Positions 1 through 9,954 are shown, counted from the first letter of the stretch. The stretch: DNA of 64,000 nucleotides from Inediibacterium massiliense (GCF_001282725.1 NZ_LN876584.1:125122-189121); one strand, 5' to 3'. Numbers and translations: made by a program. Notes: generated by a model from the letters alone, not told the origin.

Positions 1-55
1 TTTGCACTTCAATTACACAAAAAATTAAAGCTGATAAAGCAAGGAGGACACACAA

Positions 56-640
56 ATGAAACTAACTGATATCTGGGGATTCATGCTTAATAAAAGAGCA
101 AAATCAGGTTCTCAGCGAGTACTTGAAAGTCTACAAATCAAAGATGGTGACATGATAGCCGACATTGGATCGGGAGGCGGATATTTTACCTTTGAATTTG
201 CAAAAATGGTGGGGAAAAATGGAAAAGTTTTCGCCGTTGACACAAACACTGCCTTATTGAGATATATTAACAATAAGCTCAAAATACAGAAAATCCAAAA
301 TGTCGTAACAATAATAGCAAAGGAGACAGGCTTTGTATTACCAGATGGAACTTGCAATCTCATATTCGTAAGAAATGTATTTCATCACATAAATAATGCC
401 GAAGTTTATTTTAGGAACATTCAAAAGAATCTAAATCCAAATGGAAAAATAGCTATTATTGAATGGCTTCCAAATACAAAGAGGGGCTATCCCATACGCA
501 CTGATCACAGTACATCAGAAATTGAGATACGTAAAGTTATGAAGGTAGCAGGATTTCAGCAAATTAGATCATTCGATTTTTTAGACAATCAATCTTTCAA
601 TATATTTAAATTAAACTCAACATCGTCAAATAGTTTTTAA
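56..640 (+). CDS. class I SAM-dependent methyltransferase
   Basis: A 194-residue Rossmann-fold methyltransferase. Motif I (DIGSGGG) lies at residues 36-42, the acidic end of strand 2 is in VDTNTALL, and the FHHI segment after motif II is typical of UbiE/Methyltransf_11 enzymes. AAGGAGGA at 41-48 fixes the ATG at 56. The substrate cannot be read from the sequence. The gene is at the left edge of the window, so an upstream operon partner may be cut off. It is followed by its own terminator and nearly 800 bp without a convincing gene. Fold assignment is confident; biological role unknown. Confidence 0.85.
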   Translation: MKLTDIWGFMLNKRAKSGSQRVLESLQIKDGDMIADIGSGGGYFTFEFAKMVGKNGKVFAVDTNTALLRYINNKLKIQKIQNVVTIIAKETGFVLPDGTCNLIFVRNVFHHINNAEVYFRNIQKNLNPNGKIAIIEWLPNTKRGYPIRTDHSTSEIEIRKVMKVAGFQQIRSFDFLDNQSFNIFKLNSTSSNSF

Positions 641-720
641 TCTACCTTATGTATTATTACTACAAGGCTATATATTATTACAAGAAACCGTTATTAATTC
701 TTTATTGTTTTCTTGTAATA

Positions 721-757
721 AAAAATAACTTCTTATTAAAAATAGAAGTTATTTTTT
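721..757 (+). terminator. intrinsic terminator after the methyltransferase
   Basis: A 12-bp perfect stem (722-733 with 744-755), 10-nt AT loop and a following T-rich tract. The T/A flanks make it usable from either strand. Confidence 0.75.
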
Positions 758-1286
758 ATTTGAGCTTTTAATTATTTTTATTTGCTTTTTTCATTGTTTA
801 TATAGCTTTATAACTATTCCTAAATTTCAACATTAAAATCTTCGTCTACATAAAACTGTACAGGCTTTAACTTCCACATTCCAACAAACATAATCGCTGA
901 AATCTAAGACTCCATTCCCCAAAGTTCACAGCCTTGCACGTTAAACGGGAATAACAAGTCCCAACCAGCCAAAACGTATATACTTTTGAAATGGAATAAT
1001 AGTCTAAATACGGGTATAGAAAAATCTTCCCTGGTACAGTTACATTAATATCCTTCATAAAATATATACCCATTTCGACTATTGTTCGGACTTTCTAATT
1101 TGAAAAATGAATAATCCTTCTAACTCCATATTACAAAGGACGGTTATTGTTTTTTTACTATTGTTTTTGACCTACAAATGAATTAACCCCTAACCTGAAT
1201 TCAGAAACAATTAAAATTGCTTAACCGTCCCTAATTTCCCTAATTTCCTAATTTCCAATAAAACATTAGATCGTAGTTTGTTCACA
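758..1286. other. gene-poor intergenic stretch
   Basis: No convincing gene between 758 and 1286. A 68-codon minus-strand frame at 867-1073 has no visible ribosome-binding site and no family I recognise. Its unusual composition (several Cys, Trp and Tyr) could be decayed coding DNA, but no homologue could be named. Confidence 0.4.
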
Positions 1287-1295
1287 TGTTATAAT
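1287..1295 (+). promoter_or_regulatory. candidate extended -10 promoter for the chemoreceptor
   Basis: TGTTATAAT at 1287-1295 is an extended -10 element (TGn plus TATAAT). No good -35 box is visible. It would give a leader of roughly 105 nt before the chemoreceptor start at 1410. Confidence 0.4.
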
Positions 1296-1409
1296 ATAAA
1301 TATTTTCTAAATCACTCTCTCATCCATACTCATCTACCGATTACTACATATATAGAAAAGATTTTAACAAAAATAAATAATATAATTATCATTTTAAGGA
1401 GGAAAAAAT

Positions 1410-3074
1410 ATGAAAAGCAAAGGAAGTATCAAGCGGTATTTATTAATGTTTTTAGTAGGTTTTTTGTTGTTATCCTCTGCAGTCAATACTATATGTACTG
1501 CCATTGTAATCAATACCAAAATAAAAAATGTATTAATTACAAAAGCTAAAGAACAAGTATACGAAATAGGAAAACAAGCAGAACAAATACTAGCAAATGA
1601 AGAAGATCCAATCCCTATCCTTCAAAAATTTGTGGAAGAAAAAGAAAAACAAGAAAATGTCACTTATGCTATCGTTATTAATACTAATGTAAAAGCCATT
1701 GCTCATAGCGATCCACAAAAAATAGGAAAAACTTATAAAGATACATATACCATAGAAGGAGCCACCGAGGGCAAGTCTCAATTTACAAGATGGTATGCAG
1801 AAGTACAAAAAATTTGGACATATGATATTATGCAACCTATCTATAAAGATGGGCAACTATATGGTGTAATGGATATAGGAGTCCCTGAAAGTGGAATAAA
1901 GGACATTGTAAAAAGTGTTATTATGTACCAAGTGTTCATTTCACTTATAAGTTTTGTAGTAATTGGAATTCTAATGTGGATGATCATTCGTAAAATAACA
2001 AATGCAATACAATCTCTTTCAAAGATCGTTTCAAAAACAGCAGATTTGGATTTTACTCATGAAGAAGGACGAAAATTGGATAAACGAAATGATGAAATAG
2101 GAAGCATGGCTTTAGCAATTATGGATATGAGAATAAAGTTAAAATCAGTGATTGAAGGAATTATAAACACAAGTCATTCTCTTTCAGATGCATCCACAAC
2201 ACTTTCTCAAATATCAGAAGATAGTGTTCGTTCTACAGATGAAATAACCACAGCTATTGAAGAAATGGCCAAAGCTACAGAAGAACAAGCTTTAGATACA
2301 GAAAAAGGCGCTGAGCAAATCAATCAATTGGCTAAAAATATGGATCAAGTCCTAGAAAGTACAAGACAAATTGTAGAGAAAACAAGTAGCATGGATACTT
2401 TAAGCTCTACAGGTGTACAAACTGTTCTAAGACTAGAAGAATGGTCTATAAAAAATAAAAAATCATCTGAAAATGTAAGTGTCATTGTCCAAGAAGTTGA
2501 AAAAACATCATCTGATATATCTAGTATTGTAAATACAATAACAGAAATTGCAAGTCAGACGAATCTTTTATCATTAAATGCTTCTATAGAATCGGCAAGA
2601 GCAGGAGAAGCAGGCAAGGGATTTGCCGTAGTTGCTGATGAAATTAGAAAACTTTCAGAACAAACCTCTAGAGCTACAGAAGATATAAAGGAAAAAATTC
2701 AAGGGATTCAAGAAATTTCACACAACGCAGTAACTGAAATTATGGATGGTTTAGAAATTGTAGTAAAAAATTCCGAGGTTACCCAAGAAACAAAAACTAT
2801 ATTTGAAAATATAAAATCAGAATTAGATCAAACCATATTAGTAGCAAAAGAAGTAACTCAACTATATGATCAAATGAATGAAAAAAAAGAAGAAATTGTT
2901 GGAGTAATAGAAAATATATCTGCGTCATCAGAAGAAACATCTGCAAGTACTGAGGAGATCTCTGCCTCTGCTCAAGAACAATTATTAGGTATAGAAACAG
3001 TAGCTCAAAATGCAATTGCATTGAAAGAAATATCAGAAGAATTAAGAAAAGAAATGGATAATTTTAAATTGTAA
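1410..3074 (+). CDS. methyl-accepting chemotaxis protein
   Basis: A 554-residue transmembrane chemoreceptor. TM1 is at about residues 9-31, then a roughly 135-residue extracellular Cache-like sensor, TM2 at about 167-190, a HAMP linker, and a long cytoplasmic coiled coil. The coil carries the hairpin tip near residues 377-417 ([25 protein letters not shown]) that binds CheA/CheW. Serine replaces the more usual alanine at several tip positions. AAGGAGG precedes the ATG. No che genes are nearby, so it must feed a chemotaxis system encoded elsewhere. The ligand is unknown. It is monocistronic, with a strong terminator directly after the stop. Confidence 0.95.
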   Translation: MKSKGSIKRYLLMFLVGFLLLSSAVNTICTAIVINTKIKNVLITKAKEQVYEIGKQAEQILANEEDPIPILQKFVEEKEKQENVTYAIVINTNVKAIAHSDPQKIGKTYKDTYTIEGATEGKSQFTRWYAEVQKIWTYDIMQPIYKDGQLYGVMDIGVPESGIKDIVKSVIMYQVFISLISFVVIGILMWMIIRKITNAIQSLSKIVSKTADLDFTHEEGRKLDKRNDEIGSMALAIMDMRIKLKSVIEGIINTSHSLSDASTTLSQISEDSVRSTDEITTAIEEMAKATEEQALDTEKGAEQINQLAKNMDQVLESTRQIVEKTSSMDTLSSTGVQTVLRLEEWSIKNKKSSENVSVIVQEVEKTSSDISSIVNTITEIASQTNLLSLNASIESARAGEAGKGFAVVADEIRKLSEQTSRATEDIKEKIQGIQEISHNAVTEIMDGLEIVVKNSEVTQETKTIFENIKSELDQTILVAKEVTQLYDQMNEKKEEIVGVIENISASSEETSASTEEISASAQEQLLGIETVAQNAIALKEISEELRKEMDNFKL

Positions 3075-3080
3075 AATTAA

Positions 3081-3121
3081 AAATCAAGCTAGGGAATTCA
3101 TCTCCCTAGCTTGATTTTTTT
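3081..3121 (+). terminator. bidirectional intrinsic terminator
   Basis: A 15-bp GC-containing stem (3081-3095 with 3103-3117) followed by a T-run. It separates the chemoreceptor from the convergent anti-sigma gene and probably serves both. Confidence 0.9.
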
Positions 3122-4457
3122 ATTTCATATCAATTGTCCAATCTCCATTCATTACAAAATCAGGATAAGATATTTCAATATTTGTGTTCTCCATATCTTT
3201 ATCAAATTCTAAATTTACAATTCCTTTGTTTCCATTTATTTCAGTAGATATTTTTTTAAAGTCTTTGCTATACAAGTCAAATGATCTTATTGTAATATTT
3301 TTATCTCTATGAGTATTTAATTCAAATTCTATTTGAGCAGATGTTGGTGATACTCTTTTAATACTTTTCATAATCGCCTTTTGAACTTTAAAATCAATTT
3401 CTTTGTTTACATTTGCTTCTCCACTTTCAGGAATATCCAATTTGAAAGAATCCATTGTTTTTTCATAACCTGCAATAATAGCAGGCACTTTTACAGTTAA
3501 ATTTTCTCCCTTTGGTGCATTTGTTTCAAAGGTTGTTACTGGACGGCCTTTTGCATCCTTTGGAATTTCAAGCTTGTATTTATTATTCATTTTATCCCAT
3601 ACATAAAGATCCTCAGTTCTACTGCTTGTTCCAGATCCAAAAATACCATCTTTTTTATTTTCTGTTACTGATACAACTTTTTTATCTATTGGTGTTCCAA
3701 GAGAAGATAATTTTAAGTCTTTATCATTAAAGGATGCAATCAATTGGATATTTAATTTTTCATTGTTATCTATTAATTTAGCTCCCATATTGACACCCTC
3801 TATATTCTTTTGGGAATCATTTGTACATATTTTACTGTTTGCATCTAAGCTTTTCGCTTTTTCTAATGAAACATCATAAGACTTTCCTGCTATCATCAAT
3901 GTAAACTCTTTAAAAGGTTTAATATTATAATTCTTTTCTTTTTCATTTGCAAAGCTAAAAGAATATTTATCTCCTTCTTTAGAATAACCTCCTACCTCAT
4001 AAATAGTATTTAGATCATTTTTAGAGATAATACTAATATTTTCTAATTCTTCTTCACTCAAATCTGAAGAAAGCTCCACTTCTAGATTTCCCTCTGAAAC
4101 CATTACACTTTCTAATTTAATATTCTTATCTAAAGATTTACTTCCTTTTAAGTAGTATGCCTCTCCATCTACTACAGTAGAATAAACCGGTGTTTTATTA
4201 AAAAATGATTGAATTGCCTGGGAAATGTCATCTGCATATACAGCAGTGATACTAAACAAACATACACAAGCAGCTGCCACATATGGTAATTTTTTTCTGC
4301 TTTTTACCTTTTTATTATTATTTCTTAATTTTTCATTAGCTTTTTTATGAATAGAATCCATATCTATTTCAACCCCTTCTAATAATTTATTTATTTCTTT
4401 TTCCACCAAATCATCATCTAGATTTTTTAATAAATCAATCAATTGATCTTCGTTCAT
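3120..4457 (-). CDS. DUF4179-type membrane anti-sigma factor
   Basis: A 445-residue protein. A charged cytoplasmic N-terminus (1-56) would bind the sigma factor. One TM helix (about 57-75, LPYVAAACVCLFSITAVYA) is followed by a large extracellular region of the DUF4179 type. The ATG at 4457 is chosen because AAGGAGG lies 9 nt upstream; a GTG one codon earlier is less well placed. It overlaps the 3' end of the upstream ECF sigma gene by 23 bp, so translation is probably coupled. It is the divergent counterpart of the pair at 5181-6769. The signal sensed is unknown. Confidence 0.85.
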   Translation of the reverse strand: MNEDQLIDLLKNLDDDLVEKEINKLLEGVEIDMDSIHKKANEKLRNNNKKVKSRKKLPYVAAACVCLFSITAVYADDISQAIQSFFNKTPVYSTVVDGEAYYLKGSKSLDKNIKLESVMVSEGNLEVELSSDLSEEELENISIISKNDLNTIYEVGGYSKEGDKYSFSFANEKEKNYNIKPFKEFTLMIAGKSYDVSLEKAKSLDANSKICTNDSQKNIEGVNMGAKLIDNNEKLNIQLIASFNDKDLKLSSLGTPIDKKVVSVTENKKDGIFGSGTSSRTEDLYVWDKMNNKYKLEIPKDAKGRPVTTFETNAPKGENLTVKVPAIIAGYEKTMDSFKLDIPESGEANVNKEIDFKVQKAIMKSIKRVSPTSAQIEFELNTHRDKNITIRSFDLYSKDFKKISTEINGNKGIVNLEFDKDMENTNIEISYPDFVMNGDWTIDMK

Positions 4458-4995
4458 CACAAAATGCCTCCTTTATAATCGTTCTCCCCCTCAAAAGCCT
4501 GTTGTCTATAGCAGATCTAGATAAATGAAAAACTTTTGCCAGATCATTTATTTTTTCTCCGAAGAAATATCTTCTGAAAAATATTTCTTTGTCTATTTTG
4601 TTAAAAGAATCAATAATTTTTATAACCTTTTCTTGATCTTGCCTTAAAAAAAATTGTTTCTCTAGGTTATAAGTATCTTTGACTTCAAATTCCTCAATGT
4701 CTATAACATTAGTTTGTACTTTCTTTCGTTTATATGTTAGTGCTTTATATTTTGTTAAAATTAAAAGCCATGTTCTAAAATTTCCTTTTTCCTTATCAAA
4801 TTCATTAATTTTTATCCATGCATCTAGAAATACATCCGACACACATTCCTCAATATCTTCTTTATTAAGTGATGGAGATAAGATATTATAAGCTAGGCAA
4901 TAAATTACTTTTGTATATTTGCTGATCATATGTTCATAAGCTAGTACGTCTTTTTCTTTAATTCCTTTCACAAGTGCACTTTGTGAGTATTCCAC
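4435..4995 (-). CDS. ECF-type RNA polymerase sigma factor
   Basis: A sigma-70 family protein of the extracytoplasmic-function class, about 186 residues. It has region 2 (YTKVIYCLAYNIL...FLDAWIKINEFDKEKGNFRTWLLILTKYKAL) and region 4 with a helix-turn-helix (INDLAKVFHLSRSAIDNRLLRGR). AAAGGAG sits directly against a TTG at 5004, so the GTG at 4995 with about 9 nt spacing is the better start. It is the first gene of a two-gene operon with the overlapping DUF4179 anti-sigma factor. Such operons usually autoactivate from an upstream sigma-specific promoter, here within 4996-5180. Confidence 0.9.
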   Translation of the reverse strand: MEYSQSALVKGIKEKDVLAYEHMISKYTKVIYCLAYNILSPSLNKEDIEECVSDVFLDAWIKINEFDKEKGNFRTWLLILTKYKALTYKRKKVQTNVIDIEEFEVKDTYNLEKQFFLRQDQEKVIKIIDSFNKIDKEIFFRRYFFGEKINDLAKVFHLSRSAIDNRLLRGRTIIKEAFCDERRSID

Positions 4996-5081
4996 TATAT
5001 TCAACTCCTTTCATATATTACTACGCATTGAATATGGTTTTTCTCTCAAAAGTTTCTATATTATTTTAAAAAATAAAATTT

Positions 5082-5097
5082 TATCCATATATGGATA
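5082..5097. promoter_or_regulatory. 16-bp perfect palindrome between divergent sigma operons
   Basis: TATCCATATATGGATA is a perfect palindrome in the 185-bp gap between two divergently transcribed ECF sigma/anti-sigma operons. It is positioned as a shared operator, but no regulator is identified. Confidence 0.4.
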
Positions 5098-5180
5098 GAT
5101 TATATACAATTCCATACGAAGTATTAAGTGAAAACAAAAATTTAATGAAACAATAAGCTTATTGGAAGGACGTGCATTAC

Positions 5181-5735
5181 ATGAAGATTACAGAAGAAAA
5201 TTTTATTCTTCAATTAAAAAATCAAAATGAGAAGGCTTTAGAATATGTAATAGATCATTATGGAGGATTGATTCAATCTATTGTAAAAAAACATCTATAT
5301 AATTTACAAAGCTATCAAGAAGAATGTGTTAATGATATATTATTAGGAATTTGGAATAACATTTATAGCTTTAATGAAAGTAAGAGTACTTTTAAAAATT
5401 GGGTAGGAGCCATATCCAAATACAAAACCATTGATTTTCGAAGAAAATATTTAAAAGATTTAAAAAATCAAAACATAGATTATGTAGAAATATCTATAGA
5501 AGATTCTACCCTAAAAGCAATTACAAAAGAAGAACTAAACAAGGATTTAGAAGAATTATTAAACTGCTTGAAAGATGAAGATAAAAAATTATTTCTTAAA
5601 TTGTATGTAAAAGAACAAGAAGTAAATGAAATCAGTAAAGAAACAGGACTAAAAAAGGATGTAATCTATAACAGAATCTCTAGAGGGAAAAAAAAATTAA
5701 AGAGAATGTTTCATATTATAGAAAGTAGGCGATAA
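5181..5735 (+). CDS. ECF-type RNA polymerase sigma factor
   Basis: An ECF sigma factor of about 184 residues. Region 2 includes LLGIWNNIYSFNESKSTFKNWVGAISKYKTIDFRRKY; region 4 includes NEISKETGLKKDVIYNRISRGKKKLKR. GGAAGGA at 5164-5170 is 10 nt from the ATG at 5181 but only 1 nt from a GTG at 5172, so the ATG is preferred. It is followed after 2 bp by a DUF4179 anti-sigma gene. It looks paralogous to the sigma factor on the other strand (same NWV/TWL region-2 layout), suggesting duplication of the module. Confidence 0.9.
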   Translation: MKITEENFILQLKNQNEKALEYVIDHYGGLIQSIVKKHLYNLQSYQEECVNDILLGIWNNIYSFNESKSTFKNWVGAISKYKTIDFRRKYLKDLKNQNIDYVEISIEDSTLKAITKEELNKDLEELLNCLKDEDKKLFLKLYVKEQEVNEISKETGLKKDVIYNRISRGKKKLKRMFHIIESRR

Positions 5736-5737
5736 AA

Positions 5738-6769
5738 ATGGGAAAAAATATATATGATCTTTTCAATGATATAAATATTGATTTTAGTGAATATGATGAA
5801 GAAGCACTTACAGATATAGAAAGAAAACATTTGAAAAAAGCTTTTAAAAAATCTATCAAAAATAAAAATCATTCATATAAAAAATATATGGCTACTGCTT
5901 TAATCGGTTTACTCGCTATAGGTTTTTTAGGAAACAATATAGAAGGTACTGTATGGGCAAATATTCATGCCCTTGCCTATGATATAGCAGGTTTTTTGAG
6001 AATAGAAAAAAACTTAGATGAATATAAAACTGTTTTAAATCAATCTATCACAAAAAAAGGTGTAACCATAAAATTAAACGAGGTCATTTTAGATCATAAC
6101 GAGCTAGTAGTTTCAAATACTATATCTACAGATGAACAATTAAAGGATAACTTTGCTCAAGCTGATGGTACTATTTATATAAATGGAAGAATGGCAAGTT
6201 ACGGAGCAGGAGGAGCAGCCCAAAAAATAGACGATCATACCATCCAAGAAGTAATGGCTTATGAATTAACAGATGATGATATAAAGGGTGACTTAAATAT
6301 AAAAATTGTATTTTCAAATGTAACTGTGAATGGAGATACAAAATCAGGAAATTGGGTTTTTGAATTTAAAACAAATGGAGATGAACTGGCATTGGATACT
6401 CAAGAAATTTTACTAAATCATACTTTTACTCTTCCAAATAAAGAAAAAGTTACTCTCGAAAAATATACTAGCAATCATTTAGGGCAAAAAATTTATTATC
6501 ATAAAGATAAGAAAAATTCTAACAGTGCTGATTATGATATGATTCTAAAAGGACATGACGATTTAGGAAGTGAAATTAACTTTTATTTATCTAGTGAAAG
6601 TGATGGCCATGGAATATTTAAACTTACAAATATAGATAGAAATCTTAATGAAAATGCAAAAGTTTTAACTCTTGCCCTTTATGCAGTAAAGTTCCCTGAA
6701 AAAAGCGGTAAATTAAGTAATGATTTTAAAAAAGTAGGAGAAGAATTTACAATTCATTTATCCAAATAA
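5738..6769 (+). CDS. DUF4179-type membrane anti-sigma factor
   Basis: A 343-residue protein with a 50-residue basic/acidic cytoplasmic segment, one TM helix (about 51-66) and a roughly 275-residue extracellular DUF4179-like region. It is co-transcribed with the ECF sigma gene ending 2 bp upstream and is the expected membrane anchor and inhibitor of it. It is shorter than the divergent partner (445 residues), so the two sensor domains probably respond to different cues. A strong terminator begins at its stop codon. Confidence 0.85.
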   Translation: MGKNIYDLFNDINIDFSEYDEEALTDIERKHLKKAFKKSIKNKNHSYKKYMATALIGLLAIGFLGNNIEGTVWANIHALAYDIAGFLRIEKNLDEYKTVLNQSITKKGVTIKLNEVILDHNELVVSNTISTDEQLKDNFAQADGTIYINGRMASYGAGGAAQKIDDHTIQEVMAYELTDDDIKGDLNIKIVFSNVTVNGDTKSGNWVFEFKTNGDELALDTQEILLNHTFTLPNKEKVTLEKYTSNHLGQKIYYHKDKKNSNSADYDMILKGHDDLGSEINFYLSSESDGHGIFKLTNIDRNLNENAKVLTLALYAVKFPEKSGKLSNDFKKVGEEFTIHLSK

Positions 6770-6812
6770 AGATATAAAGAATCCTCTCAAACAGAGGATT
6801 CTTTATATCTTT
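6768..6812. terminator. long bidirectional terminator hairpin
   Basis: A perfect 20-bp stem (6768-6787 with 6793-6812) and a 5-nt loop. It starts inside the stop codon of the anti-sigma gene and lies just 3' of the convergent gene ending at 6836. Confidence 0.85.
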
Positions 6813-6835
6813 GTATAAAGTATACTAAAGAAGTA

Positions 6836-7963
6836 CTAATTCAACTTCTCTACATTACATATTTTTAAAATTTTATTGATATCCTTTGAAATAATCGTAT
6901 TATTGTTTCTTTGGTCAAAAGCATCTTTGCTTTTGATGACACTTTCTTTGAAGTAGTTGATAAGATGATTTGTATCATATCCACCTCTTTTATAAACAGG
7001 AGAAGTCCTAGGGAGTCTCATTTTAAAGCTTTTAATTCCCTCTTGATCCATTTTACTAAATAATATATAAGCGGATAAATCAAAATACATTTTCTCAATA
7101 GTATTATTTTGATCTATATGATTTTTATAATTGTTTTCAAATATTTTGAGAGCTTTAGATGTATTTATATTTGATAAATATAGAATATGATGATAGACCA
7201 TTTCATAATATATGCTTTTTCCATTGATTTTTCTAATGCTTTTTAAATGAAAGTTTTCGGCTAAATTATACTCTTTATTTTCATACAGATATAATAATAT
7301 TTCAGATAAGGACCCATACAAACCAGATGGACACTTTGTTTTTTCATTTAAAATTTCTTGTATAGTTTTTTTGATAGATTCCAAGTCATTTGTATACAAA
7401 TAATAACCAATCTTATGTCTTAAATTACATAATTTACAATCCGATGCTTTATCTGCTGGCGCGATCAAAAATTGTTTATACCATTCATCTATATATTCTT
7501 TAGGATAAGCTCCTGCAATAGCGGCATCTATTTTATTTATATAGTATGGTTTTAAACTCATACCATTCATTTCATAAAAAGATTTCATATTTTCAAATAT
7601 ATAATCTATTTTTTCTAAAGATACATTATGAAACCTATAAATATCCTCTGCAATAAATTTATAATTCCAACTTAAATTGTATACAATGTCTTCAGATAAC
7701 TCTATTTTATTCATATGATTGATACACCATATAAATTCCATAAGCTTAATTTGAACTTTATTTGTAAATCCATATGCATAAATCATTTCTGTTTTAATAA
7801 AATATTCCTTTTGTAAATCATTGTTTTCTTTTGCAATATGACGAGCTTTTTTAAGAAGAACTAAAGCTTTCTCATATTTCAGAGGATCCTCAGAATTCAT
7901 ATCTCCATATAACAAATCACCTGAAGCATATATTAATTCATCTATTTTGTCTATATAATCCAT
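6836..7963 (-). CDS. helical-repeat (TPR-like) protein paired with an Hsp90-like ATPase
   Basis: A 375-residue soluble protein, almost wholly alpha-helical, with repeated pairs of about 35-residue helical segments resembling degenerate TPRs (for example LLYLYENKEYNLAENFHLKSI and KALKIFENNYKN). It has a CKLCNLRH motif near residue 175. No catalytic motif was recognised. It begins 9 bp after the stop of the Hsp90-like gene, with GGAGGG before the ATG, so the two form an operon. Eukaryotic Hsp90 co-chaperones often carry TPRs, making a co-chaperone or client-adaptor role plausible, but this is inference. Confidence 0.6.
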   Translation of the reverse strand: MDYIDKIDELIYASGDLLYGDMNSEDPLKYEKALVLLKKARHIAKENNDLQKEYFIKTEMIYAYGFTNKVQIKLMEFIWCINHMNKIELSEDIVYNLSWNYKFIAEDIYRFHNVSLEKIDYIFENMKSFYEMNGMSLKPYYINKIDAAIAGAYPKEYIDEWYKQFLIAPADKASDCKLCNLRHKIGYYLYTNDLESIKKTIQEILNEKTKCPSGLYGSLSEILLYLYENKEYNLAENFHLKSIRKINGKSIYYEMVYHHILYLSNINTSKALKIFENNYKNHIDQNNTIEKMYFDLSAYILFSKMDQEGIKSFKMRLPRTSPVYKRGGYDTNHLINYFKESVIKSKDAFDQRNNNTIISKDINKILKICNVEKLN

Positions 7964-7972
7964 TTTGCCCTC

Positions 7973-9751
7973 CTATAATACTAAATCCATAATTTTATTT
8001 ATTCCATTTGAAAATAAATTATTTTCTTCTTTTGTTATTTTATGATGCCCTGCCATAAGAGCTTGAACATATAATATCTCTATGACAGACTTTTTTACTT
8101 CTTCATTTTCACAACCAATTAATTTCTTAATAAGAGGATGATCATAATTAAAACATAAATCAGATAATTCTTCTTCAAATAAATCTTCAAAGGAAGAAGC
8201 CAATTCAGCCAAAATAAAATGATCTTCAGAAATAGAATCTTCTTTTGTTTCTTTTATATCCTTTAACATCTTCGTCCCATTGCTCAAATGATACACCACA
8301 GGAATATCTACTGGACTGAATTTTTTGATAGATGCTTTACAACTATGTTTTTTTAATACTTGATCTGCAAAATATAAAAAATCATCACTTTCTTTCATTT
8401 CTTTAAAATTTAATTCATCAAACCACTCGGATATATCTTTTGGAGTAATCATCTCTGTAACGTATTGATCTACTATAAAATTAAACTTTTCTATTAAATC
8501 TACATCGTTGATATACCCACCATTGACAACACATATGTTTTGAGCCTTTGCAGTTTTTTCAATTTGCTTATAATCATCTACTGTGAGCGTATATTTTATA
8601 CTTTTGTATTCATTGAAAATTTCAAATAAAGTCATCTTTCCCATAGTAGTTTCAAACTTAAAATAATGAATCATAATTTTGTAAAGCTCATCTTCCTCTG
8701 CAGACATGATCTTTAAAGACTGATAATGAATATTGATTATTTTTTCTAATTTTTGGGGATCATTTTTATACAAATTGTAAAAGTATTGTTTCATACTTTG
8801 CTCAATTTCATTTCTTATTTTTTCTAATTGAAAATCTTCATAAAAATCTTCTCTAGATGCTGTAAGTCTAATATTTTGAATGTTTAGCAAAGGTTTCGTA
8901 AAAAAAGCCCAGGAAGGTATTAGTTTTTCACATTGGTCTGATACAAACATTCCTTTTACATAAATTTTTCCTTTGATTTTAGATGCCATACTTGCATTTC
9001 TAGGGAGAATATAAGCTACTCCATTGATATTTGCAGTATGAGAATAGATCGGAATACAATCTATAAATTTTTCTTTAAATATTTCCTTGCCTAAAATCAT
9101 CCACTGATAGGTACTCTCTTGATCATCTACCAAAGAATAGATGTCCTTATTTATTTTGACTGCTTCATTTTCGTAATTTAAGAATATGGAATAAGGTAAA
9201 AATCCTCCATAGTGATTAAGCATTCTATAAACATATGAATACGAAAAAAATTCATCATATCCTTCTTTTGCCTTTAAATATACTTTGGTTCCATACTCAA
9301 TATTCATGTCTAATTTCTTTATATGATAAGTTCCATCATTCTTTCCAACCCATTTGTATACTTCATCACTATGAAGTTTTCTTGTAATTACTGTAATTTC
9401 ATCACAAACGATAAAACAAGAAAGAAGTCCGATTCCAAATCTTCCTATAAAATCATTATTCAAAAGATCATTTTGATTTCTTTTAGAGGACTGTCCAATT
9501 ACAGATAAAAAACTTTCTATATCTTCTTTTGAAAGTCCGATCCCATTATCTTCAATGAGTAAAGTATCTTGATATAAATCAAAAGTAATCACTTCACGGA
9601 TTGTATCATCTATTTTTTTTCTAGCTGTGATTGCATCTACTGCATTTTGAAGGACTTCTCTTAAAAATACACTTTGATTGCTATATAAATTTTCTGAAAG
9701 TAAAGCTATGATTCCTTCTAAATTCACTTGAAAATTTTTGTGATCCTGCAT
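7973..9751 (-). CDS. Hsp90-family (HtpG-like) GHKL ATPase
   Basis: A protein of about 592 residues with an N-terminal GHKL ATPase domain: N-box LREVLQNAVDAI, G1 box EDNGIGL, G2 box GRFGIGLLSCF. A middle segment with a catalytic-loop arginine-type sequence (NIRLTASREDFYED) and a divergent C-terminal half follow. This matches the shorter HSP90-family group rather than canonical HtpG. The ATG at 9751 is chosen over an upstream start at 9799 because GGAAGGGG lies at 9759-9766. It leads a two-gene operon with a TPR-like protein. Clients are unknown. Confidence 0.85.
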   Translation of the reverse strand: MQDHKNFQVNLEGIIALLSENLYSNQSVFLREVLQNAVDAITARKKIDDTIREVITFDLYQDTLLIEDNGIGLSKEDIESFLSVIGQSSKRNQNDLLNNDFIGRFGIGLLSCFIVCDEITVITRKLHSDEVYKWVGKNDGTYHIKKLDMNIEYGTKVYLKAKEGYDEFFSYSYVYRMLNHYGGFLPYSIFLNYENEAVKINKDIYSLVDDQESTYQWMILGKEIFKEKFIDCIPIYSHTANINGVAYILPRNASMASKIKGKIYVKGMFVSDQCEKLIPSWAFFTKPLLNIQNIRLTASREDFYEDFQLEKIRNEIEQSMKQYFYNLYKNDPQKLEKIINIHYQSLKIMSAEEDELYKIMIHYFKFETTMGKMTLFEIFNEYKSIKYTLTVDDYKQIEKTAKAQNICVVNGGYINDVDLIEKFNFIVDQYVTEMITPKDISEWFDELNFKEMKESDDFLYFADQVLKKHSCKASIKKFSPVDIPVVYHLSNGTKMLKDIKETKEDSISEDHFILAELASSFEDLFEEELSDLCFNYDHPLIKKLIGCENEEVKKSVIEILYVQALMAGHHKITKEENNLFSNGINKIMDLVL

Positions 9752-9890
9752 CTTATTTCCCCTTCCTGTTTTGGTAGAAACTACTATATTTTTCGGCATA
9801 TTTTTCTATTTTTTTATCATATACTATCATATGGTAAAAATCTTCAATAAATTTAAAATTACCGATTCTTTTATTTAATAATTTTTTATA

Positions 9891-9954
9891 TAGAATAAAA
9901 AAATTCGCATATTCCTATGGTCATTGTTCATTTATATAGTTTCCTAATGAATAA
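9891..9954. repeat. short dispersed repeat R2, copy 1 (internally deleted form)
   Basis: Shares both ends with copies at about 32081-32237 and 37181-37233: a left block ATAAAAAAATTC(T/G)CATATTCCTAT and a right block TTCATTTATATAGTTTCCTA. It lies 3' of the flotillin operon terminator. Confidence 0.6.

Noticed and set aside
56-640. Specific methyltransferase name (such as ubiE/menG)
   Set aside because: Only the general class I fold motifs are visible; no quinone-pathway neighbours.
867-1073. Minus-strand 68-codon frame as a gene
   Set aside because: No ribosome-binding site, no recognised family, odd composition; possibly decayed DNA, but not supported as a gene.
7973-9751. Canonical htpG
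   Set aside because: The N-terminal ATPase motifs fit Hsp90 but the middle and C-terminal regions diverge and the gene has a TPR-like partner, so the symbol was not used.
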